Assembly: GCA_030432855.1 (NCBI GenBank) | Contig: JAUILM010000063.1 | Location: 1 to 13,513 of the forward strand | Direction of reading: 5' to 3' | Source: Bacteroidia bacterium | GTDB taxonomy: Bacteria > Bacteroidota > Bacteroidia > Chitinophagales > Saprospiraceae | Length of the DNA: 13,513 bases | In this document: positions 8,501 through 13,513 of the stretch, in pieces | How the letters are laid out: the number at the start of each line of letters is the position of its first letter | Numbering within the stretch: the first letter of the stretch is position 1 | The notes under the pieces: generated by a model | Databases searched by the model: none | Told to the model about the DNA's origin: nothing | Seen by the model: the letters and a program-made list of their open reading frames with translations, nothing else | Program-made: the position numbers and the translations under genes

Positions 8501-10473
8501 TAAAGTTCAAGGGAAGTGCTAACACGGCCTTCCGTATTGAAAATATTTTTCAGGACAGTCCTATGCAATTTGATTTGCAGGTCGATTCATTCCGTGTGAA
8601 TGATGATGACTATGGGATTATCCGATCTATTGCCTACCTGGAGAGTCTGGATAGTACGGGCAATATTGAATTTGGGATTCTTGACGATGATAAATCAGTA
8701 ACTATCGACGGTACTTTCTTCATACCCAGGAATAACACGAGTGACGAAGCAGCCGATTTTACATTTGATTTGACTGTGGAGGATTATCCGATCCATATCA
8801 TCGAGTATTTTATTGAAGATATAAGTAATACTACCGGAACCTGGGATGCTAAGTTTGTCATAGAAAATAATGAAGGCAAGCCAGCACCTTCGGGAGAACT
8901 GGTCATGGATGGACAAATGAAAATAGATTATTTGGGAACCACCTACAGGATGGATACCCAAACGATCCTGATCACTCCTACCCTGTTTGACTTTGACGGA
9001 GCGGAAATCATTGACGAACTGGGAAACAGCGCAACGATTGTCGGGGGAATAACACATGACCACTTTGCCAACCTGGGCATGGAGGCTATTGTTGCTTCCA
9101 ATAACTTCATGTGGTTGAACACAACCAAGGAAGATAACGATATCTACTACGGTACCGGCATCGGTGACGCCAGCATTCAGTTTTCAGGTGATTTTCTCCG
9201 GGCTAATATGCGCATCCGTGCGACAACCGGACCCAACACACAGTTGAACATTCCCTTAGAAGATAACTACAGCAGCACAGGCGATGCATTTATTCAATAT
9301 GTATTTGAAGATGATTTTGCCTCACGACAGGGACTTGTAGACTTACGTGGCATCAATCTGGACATGCAGCTAAATATCACACCCGACGCAGAGGTCCAAC
9401 TGATTTTCGATGAATTTTCCGGAGACATTATTCGCGGTACCGGAAATGGCAATTTAACCCTGACAAAAGAGCGAACCAATGACCTTCAAATGACAGGTCG
9501 CTATGTAATTGATCAGGGTGAGTATCTGTATACACTACTGGATTTCATCAACAAACCCTTTTCGATCGACCGGGGAGGTTTAATCACCTGGACGGGTGAT
9601 CCACTTGCTGCTAACCTGGATATACAGACACGCTACACAGGGTTAAAAGTACCCCCTAGAAATCTTATAGCAGAGTACCTGGAAGGAGCCGGACAGGTAA
9701 ATGATGAAATAGCGGATATCAGTACCCAGGTAGATCTCATTCTAAAACTGCAGGGTGTCTTAAGTCAGCCAGAGATTAATTTCGATATTCAATTCCCTGA
9801 AATTGATCCCTCTATAAAAAATATTACAGAAGGTAAGATGCGGGTCCTGAAAGAAGATGTGAGCGAGCTAAACCGACAGGTGTATGGACTTCTCATTCTC
9901 AACAGCTTCTTACCACCATCTATCAATCTGGATCTTACCACTACTACGGTAAATACCCTTAGTGAATTTATCACTTCTCAACTATCAAATTATGTGGCCG
10001 CATACGTCACGCAAGGTGTAGAAGAGGTGGATTATATTTCGGGTGTTGACTTTTATTTCGATTACAATTATTATAGATCAGAAGACTTCATTCAGGGTCA
10101 GCAGACAGGTGTGAAGACAGGATCTGAATTTGCCCTGGCGCCCAACATCCGCTTTTTCGATGATCGGTTAGCCTTTAGTCCCGGAGCTAGTGTGATTGAA
10201 GGGACCGTCTTACAAGGCTCTGCATTTATCGGTACGGATGTCAAGCTGGATTACTTCATGACACCAGATAAGCGATTACGCCTAAGTTTATTTTATAAAC
10301 GTTTTCCATCACTGGGTGGAAGCAGAAATAAGTTAGGTCTGGGAGTGCGCTGGTACAAAAGCTATGATTCTATAGGGGACATATTCAGAAAGAAAAAATC
10401 AAAGCCTGAAATTCCGACCCCGGAACCTGAGCCAGACTCTACTGAAAAGGTCATTAGCCTGCAGTTTCAATAA
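5593..10473 (+). CDS. tamB: TamB-family translocation and assembly module / lipid-transport protein
   Basis: The 1626-residue protein is within the usual range for Bacteroidetes TamB. Residues about 16-36 form one N-terminal membrane anchor (RWLIFGVLLFVG onward), and the rest is a long periplasmic series of beta-rich repeats of AsmA/TamB type, with alternating polar and hydrophobic strands and recurrent Asp/Asn turns. The C-terminal TamB (DUF490) domain begins at roughly 1150; characteristic text is TGRYVIDQGEYLYTLLDFIN (about 1301-1320), then ITWTGDP. A final beta-rich part (about 1508-1585, FFDDRLAF to LGLGVRWY) ends in a charged, Pro/Glu-rich tail. Family knowledge: TamB-like proteins span the periplasm as a hydrophobic groove, work with an Omp85 partner, and are linked to outer-membrane protein insertion and phospholipid transport. 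No partner gene is in the window. The ATG at 5593 is preferred over an in-frame TTG at 5566 that overlaps the promoter box. No frameshift was seen. Confidence 0.93.
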   Translation: MADTKSTSLFNKVSRWLIFGVLLFVGLSLVLSLLIQLPIVQNWAVNQISKRVSNDVGTYVGIDHVKLNFFDDLVVDDLLIMDEAGDTLLYSEYAYFDLDQPLWGLIKNRISFQAIELQSGLFQLKTDASGTANYQFLLDYLLESRKDAISDSTDLKDEGNGLAVIFDPTEIRVDDIHFTHENHRNGKYTELWIPQAAADLEKVNPEDPLRFKEISITDPSVTLRKYPREILEQVSEVPTTLPSKTKTAEKSTLVIDQLHIHGGKVRLEDDRGRDPLMSDDIIDFANLEVSEIDADLTDLKWFGNEGTLGQSTISLRTREGFTIESLSADSIQLDSSELQLHGYTLKTPNTEIGNDLVLEFSNLQDFKSFEDAVRIQGSFNNSYLGVQDILYFSGKLNQNEFFQLNGGEQIFVSGRVNGPLNNLQADNLRLNIGNKATVSGNLHIQDLLHPGEELVDLQVTAAKVDIVTLRQLIPNFNLPENYNKLGAMEFTGTFDGYFNDFDATGFLSTELGDLNMDMNFGTEDGDVKNADYRGKIELIDFDLEKWMDSDLYGLASFSAEVTEGKSLDINNASANLYAKLDYFYYRGYHYRNAILEGELNKSFFDGQFYIEDPNASLDFSGDIDFSDSIPKVDFAASIGRIDFQKLNISPRPLIVSGDVDFNFEFHDLYNLDGSAHAFDLTIIDDTTVHRVDSMHLYSNLNNGNRKVLRLESDIMDIFLQGHYDLETLPGTVTYLMEKKHPAFTNQFGIIAKDLDTLIQQNDFVFEATLKESRGIQKLINRDLGDFNEVTLNGFFRNRDTTRFEYHIDLIAPTLSFGKNTLSDLVLQLQGAEAQSIWNISTSKFQSGNKVVEPLDFSGILVSDSLTFDLRSESVINTIKDLKFGGQLYLTDSLFQIDLAASSFELLDEPWSIVPGNYVQLGEKFIKTEKLTFLSEHSALRVISPGDNSLQIETENVDISFLDDFDKKEEVKFKGSANTAFRIENIFQDSPMQFDLQVDSFRVNDDDYGIIRSIAYLESLDSTGNIEFGILDDDKSVTIDGTFFIPRNNTSDEAADFTFDLTVEDYPIHIIEYFIEDISNTTGTWDAKFVIENNEGKPAPSGELVMDGQMKIDYLGTTYRMDTQTILITPTLFDFDGAEIIDELGNSATIVGGITHDHFANLGMEAIVASNNFMWLNTTKEDNDIYYGTGIGDASIQFSGDFLRANMRIRATTGPNTQLNIPLEDNYSSTGDAFIQYVFEDDFASRQGLVDLRGINLDMQLNITPDAEVQLIFDEFSGDIIRGTGNGNLTLTKERTNDLQMTGRYVIDQGEYLYTLLDFINKPFSIDRGGLITWTGDPLAANLDIQTRYTGLKVPPRNLIAEYLEGAGQVNDEIADISTQVDLILKLQGVLSQPEINFDIQFPEIDPSIKNITEGKMRVLKEDVSELNRQVYGLLILNSFLPPSINLDLTTTTVNTLSEFITSQLSNYVAAYVTQGVEEVDYISGVDFYFDYNYYRSEDFIQGQQTGVKTGSEFALAPNIRFFDDRLAFSPGASVIEGTVLQGSAFIGTDVKLDYFMTPDKRLRLSLFYKRFPSLGGSRNKLGLGVRWYKSYDSIGDIFRKKKSKPEIPTPEPEPDSTEKVISLQFQ

Positions 10474-10539
10474 AACATCCTGCACAGGTTGTCATACTTC
10501 TCGATTGTTTGATTTTCGTATGTTTTTATGTGATTGTTA

Positions 10540-10570
10540 TTGATATGTACCCTGTAAATCTCTGATTTTG
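10540..10570 (+). promoter_or_regulatory. Possible promoter of the barrel-protein gene
   Basis: TTG at 10540-10542 and TGATTTTG at 10563-10570 fit the Bacteroidetes TTG / TAnnTTTG pair with a 20-base gap and one mismatch (TG for TA). The ATG follows 20 bases after the box. It suggests that the gene has its own promoter and does not depend on tamB read-through. Confidence 0.38.
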
Positions 10571-10590
10571 TGGTTGTCAAATAACAGTGT

Positions 10591-11376
10591 ATGATGGGCC
10601 AGTCCATACGAATCAAAATTCACTTTTTAATTTATCTACTGACGTACCTGTCTGGGGTACAACTTCAAGCTCAATCTGATCCTCAAGTGGAAGGTTCAAG
10701 GCATTTTTCCGGCAAAGCTTTTTTGACTCAAAATGGTATCTCACTGGTACCTTCTTTTTCTCTAGACAAACCTGCTGTACTCTTCAACCTGTCATTGGGT
10801 GGGGAGAAAGTCACCTTCGAACCTGACATTAGGTTTTCTTTGGAAGGGAAACCCTGGAGTATGCTACTTTGGCTACGTTACAAAGCCATAAAACAAAAGA
10901 AATTTGGTCTCAGGCTAGGTGTTCATCCCGGCTATAATTTTCGGACCATTCCAGTCACTTCCTTTGGCAAGAATAAGGATGTGATTGAGACCCGGAGATT
11001 TCTGGCAGGCGAGATCGTACCTTCTTATACTTTCAACAAACATTTCCAGATCGGCATATACTATTTATACTCCCTGGGATTTGATGATAGCCAAAAACAC
11101 ACACACTTTCTGGTATTCAATACAGGGATAAATAAAATACCTATTGTAGATAACATAAAACTCAGTCTCTATCCCAGTGTATTCTACCTGCAGATGGATG
11201 AGTTGAGAGGTACCTATTTTTCCTCTTCCTTCAGACTGGAGAAAGAGAATTTCCCTTTTTCTGTAGAAGCGATTATCAATCAAATTATTGATTCAGAAAT
11301 CTTACCCGATCGAAAATTTGTATGGAATCTATCACTGGTATATTCTTTCAATTACACGTATTCAAAAGTCCGATAA
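10591..11376 (+). CDS. Predicted outer-membrane beta-barrel protein, function unknown
   Basis: The product has 261 residues. Residues 1-27 look like a Sec signal peptide (basic start, hydrophobic run, cleavage probable after LQA, leaving Gln28). The mature part is made of alternating strands such as VLFNLSLGGEKVTFEPDIRF (63-82), MLLWLRYKAI (91-100), FGLRLGVHPGYNF (105-117), FQIGIYYLYSLGF (152-164), IKLSLYPSVFYLQM (189-202) and WNLSLVYSFNYTY (245-257). This pattern, with aromatic girdles, fits a small barrel of about 8 to 12 strands in the outer membrane. I do not recognise a named family or active site. There are two adjacent ATG codons (10591 and 10594); either may be the start. It follows tamB by 117 bases, so a link to TamB function is possible but unproven. 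Confidence 0.82.
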   Translation: MMGQSIRIKIHFLIYLLTYLSGVQLQAQSDPQVEGSRHFSGKAFLTQNGISLVPSFSLDKPAVLFNLSLGGEKVTFEPDIRFSLEGKPWSMLLWLRYKAIKQKKFGLRLGVHPGYNFRTIPVTSFGKNKDVIETRRFLAGEIVPSYTFNKHFQIGIYYLYSLGFDDSQKHTHFLVFNTGINKIPIVDNIKLSLYPSVFYLQMDELRGTYFSSSFRLEKENFPFSVEAIINQIIDSEILPDRKFVWNLSLVYSFNYTYSKVR

Positions 11377-11484
11377 AATGCACGTAGATCAAATCTCCAC
11401 GGGGAAAGCATCTTGTGAAAATGTGCAACCATTTCACTATCTTAAAATAGATTTTCAAAAACATATTCATTATTTCGGCTCGCT

Positions 11485-13513
11485 ATGAATAGCAGATCAA
11501 ATACTTTCAACAGAAGAATCTTTTTAGGTAAAGCCGGGATTTCCGGGGCAGGCCTGGTCCTGGGTTTTAATTGGTTGTCCTCCTGTAAATCTGAAGATAC
11601 AGCCACCGCAGTGCCTGCTAAAAACTGGTATGAAATAAATGGATATTTAAAGGTAGGTGACAATGGGGTGGTAACGATCTATTCCCCTAATCCTGAAGGC
11701 GGTCAAAACATCAAGACCTCTATGCCTATGCTCGTGGCAGAAGAGCTCGATGTCGACTGGGATAATATCCTGGTAGAACAAGCTCCCCTCGATACCGAAA
11801 AATATACCCGCCAGTTTATTGGCGGTAGTCAGGCCATCCGAAGAAGTTGGGAACCTTTGCGTGTTGCCGGTGCAACTGCCAGATATATGTTGATACGCGC
11901 CGCAGCTACTGAATGGCAGGTACCTCCGGAGGAAATCACGACCCATGCCGGAATATTATACCACGAAAAATCAGGTAAGTCCGCTCATTATGGGTCTATG
12001 GCATCGGCAGCCATGGATATAGCTATTCCAGAGAATGTCCCATTAAAAGAGAAAACAGATTATAAGATTATTGGCACCTCACGAAAAAACGTAGATGGAA
12101 AGAAAATAGTAACCGGGAAGCCGCTCTTTGGTATTGATACTCAAGCAGAAGGCATGCTCATCGCTATGGTGGTTCATCCCCCGGCGTTTGGTCTCACCCT
12201 GAAGTCGATCGATGATGTGGCAGCCAAAGCAATGCCCGGTATTCGAGATATTTTCCGGATCCAGACATTTAATGATGATTATGAGTGGCATTACTTCGAC
12301 ACCAATACCTTCACGGATTTAGTTGCGATCGTGGGTGATTCTACATGGGAGGTTATGCAAGCCAGAAAAGCACTTAAAATAGATTGGCAGCCTTTTGACA
12401 CGTATGAAGCGACGCAAAATCGATTTGGAAATATCAGCAAACGTAAATTTCCAGCGGGACTGGAGAGCTCTGAAAAGCATCTAGCTGCTATGAAAGCAGT
12501 ACCTGATCACGAAATCACAGTTCAGCGTAAAGATGGAGATCCTGACCGGATATTCAAAACTGCATCCCGGGTAATCGAACGTACTTACACCGCACCCTTC
12601 CTTGCCCATAATTGCATGGAACCCATGAATTTCTTTGCGGATGTACGATCAGACCGAGCTATTCTGAAAGGGCCCTTGCAAAAACCCGAATACACAGAAC
12701 AAACACTCTCAGCCAGACTGGGTATTCCTCTCGAAAATATTGAGATCGATATGACCCGACTGGGTGGTGGATTCGGTCGCAGATCCTATGCGCACTGGCT
12801 GGTCGAAGCAGCCCTCATATCACAGAAAGTACAAGCACCCGTCAAGCTAATCTATACCAGAGAGGATGATATGACGTCGGGTATTTACCGACCTACCTAC
12901 TTGGCAACGTATCGTGCTGCCCTTGATGAATCCAATAATCTGGTAGGATTTCATGTGCGAGCCGGTGGTATACCCGAAAGTCCATTGGCTGCAAATAGGT
13001 TCCCGGCAGGTGCTGTCGACCATTACCTGGCGGAAGATTGGATACTCGACTCAAACATTACTACAGGGTCATTCAGAGCTCCCAGATCTAACTTTATTGC
13101 AGCGGCAGAGCAGTCATTTCTCGACGAGGTCGCTGAAGCGATAGGCAAAGATCCTATCCAGTTTAGATTGGACCTGCTACAGCGTGCTATCGAGAACCCG
13201 GTGGGTGAAGACAATGATTATGATCCTGAACGACTTGCGGGCGTCCTGGAACTAGTGCGTGATAAATCTGGTTGGACGACTGGTTCTGGTAAACACCGCG
13301 GGGTATCTGCCTACTTTTGTCACAATTCCTACGCTGCACACGTGTTGGACATTGAGATGGTAAATGGAGCACCCGTAGTAGATCGCGTTTGCACGGCCAT
13401 TGATTGTGGCATTGTCATTAATCCAGACGCTGCCAAAAACATGACTGAAGGTGCTATTGTGGACGGTATTGGTTGTGCGATGTATGGTGCCATTACATTC
13501 CAGAATGGCGAAA
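11485..13513 (+). CDS. Molybdopterin-binding subunit, aldehyde oxidase / isoquinoline 1-oxidoreductase beta type (5' part)
   Basis: The frame is open from ATG 11485 to the right edge: 676 codons, probably lacking the last several dozen residues. It belongs to the xanthine dehydrogenase family molybdenum-cofactor subunits of IorB type, which hydroxylate aldehydes or N-heterocycles with a separate 2Fe-2S subunit. Signs are a first Moco domain (about 50-150, with GGSQAIRRSWEPLR at 113-126), the small Ald_Xan_dh_C-like domain (about 180-270, TGKPLFGIDTQ), TAPFLAHNCMEPMN (369-382), the cofactor-loop motif LGGGFGRRSY (426-435), GSFRAPRSN (528-536), and the late AIDCGIVINPDAAKNMTEGA region. The active-site Glu near the C-terminus lies beyond the window. 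The N-terminus has a twin-arginine motif (NRRIFLGK, Arg10-Arg11), a hydrophobic run, and a lipobox LSSC with Cys34, so the enzyme is probably exported folded and lipid-anchored. No 2Fe-2S subunit lies upstream; it may be downstream. No convincing promoter was found in the 108-base gap before it. Confidence 0.92.
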   Translation, partial: MNSRSNTFNRRIFLGKAGISGAGLVLGFNWLSSCKSEDTATAVPAKNWYEINGYLKVGDNGVVTIYSPNPEGGQNIKTSMPMLVAEELDVDWDNILVEQAPLDTEKYTRQFIGGSQAIRRSWEPLRVAGATARYMLIRAAATEWQVPPEEITTHAGILYHEKSGKSAHYGSMASAAMDIAIPENVPLKEKTDYKIIGTSRKNVDGKKIVTGKPLFGIDTQAEGMLIAMVVHPPAFGLTLKSIDDVAAKAMPGIRDIFRIQTFNDDYEWHYFDTNTFTDLVAIVGDSTWEVMQARKALKIDWQPFDTYEATQNRFGNISKRKFPAGLESSEKHLAAMKAVPDHEITVQRKDGDPDRIFKTASRVIERTYTAPFLAHNCMEPMNFFADVRSDRAILKGPLQKPEYTEQTLSARLGIPLENIEIDMTRLGGGFGRRSYAHWLVEAALISQKVQAPVKLIYTREDDMTSGIYRPTYLATYRAALDESNNLVGFHVRAGGIPESPLAANRFPAGAVDHYLAEDWILDSNITTGSFRAPRSNFIAAAEQSFLDEVAEAIGKDPIQFRLDLLQRAIENPVGEDNDYDPERLAGVLELVRDKSGWTTGSGKHRGVSAYFCHNSYAAHVLDIEMVNGAPVVDRVCTAIDCGIVINPDAAKNMTEGAIVDGIGCAMYGAITFQNGE

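Noticed and set aside
10480..10500. A short CCTG-CA-CAGG palindrome after the tamB stop as a terminator.
   Set aside because: The stem is only four bases with a two-base loop and no T-run follows directly, so I cannot support it.
11647..11946. A 99-codon minus-strand frame near the right end.
   Set aside because: It is antisense to the molybdoenzyme gene, whose continuous frame and motifs explain the region.
1..13513. tRNA, rRNA, CRISPR arrays, insertion sequences, phage or defence genes.
   Set aside because: No repeat-spacer pattern, transposase motif, terminal repeat pair or RNA-gene core was seen; nearly all of the window is explained by eight coding genes.

Overview
The window is ordinary chromosomal DNA from a member of the Bacteroidota (Bacteroidetes). 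The evidence is a secreted protein with a C-terminal type IX secretion (T9SS) sorting domain, a Bacteroidetes-type TamB, an M23 peptidase with the His-to-Cys form of the zinc motif, and promoter-like TTG / TAnnTTTG boxes in place of clear Shine-Dalgarno sites. Nothing narrows it to a genus. A free-living member of the Cytophagales or Saprospirales type is plausible but is only inference.

Layout, left to right: (1) the 3' end of an argE-like M20 deacylase overlaps argH by the ATGA arrangement, giving the last steps of arginine synthesis; argH ends in a strong nested inverted repeat that probably terminates transcription from both sides. (2) Two genes lie on the minus strand: a T9SS-exported protein of unknown function and, upstream of it, a MepM-like M23 murein endopeptidase. 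(3) Diverging from the peptidase is folP (dihydropteroate synthase) on the plus strand. (4) It is followed by a very large tamB (1626 residues), with a good promoter box and a small palindrome just before its start. (5) Next is a 261-residue predicted outer-membrane beta-barrel protein of unknown function. (6) Last is the first 676 codons of a molybdopterin-binding aldehyde oxidase / isoquinoline 1-oxidoreductase beta-type subunit with a combined Tat and lipoprotein signal; it runs off the right edge.

Functionally, the window mixes housekeeping metabolism (arginine, folate) with cell-envelope genes (murein endopeptidase, TamB, barrel protein, T9SS cargo) and an exported molybdoenzyme. Only argE-argH clearly look like an operon; the other genes have gaps of about 85 to 180 bases. 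I found no tRNA, rRNA, CRISPR array, insertion sequence, phage gene or toxin-antitoxin pair, and no gene-free stretch longer than about 200 bases. I see no convincing new multi-gene system. The points most worth a second look are the Cys-substituted M23 site, the unknown barrel gene after tamB, the palindrome inside the tamB promoter, and the Tat-lipoprotein signal on the molybdoenzyme.
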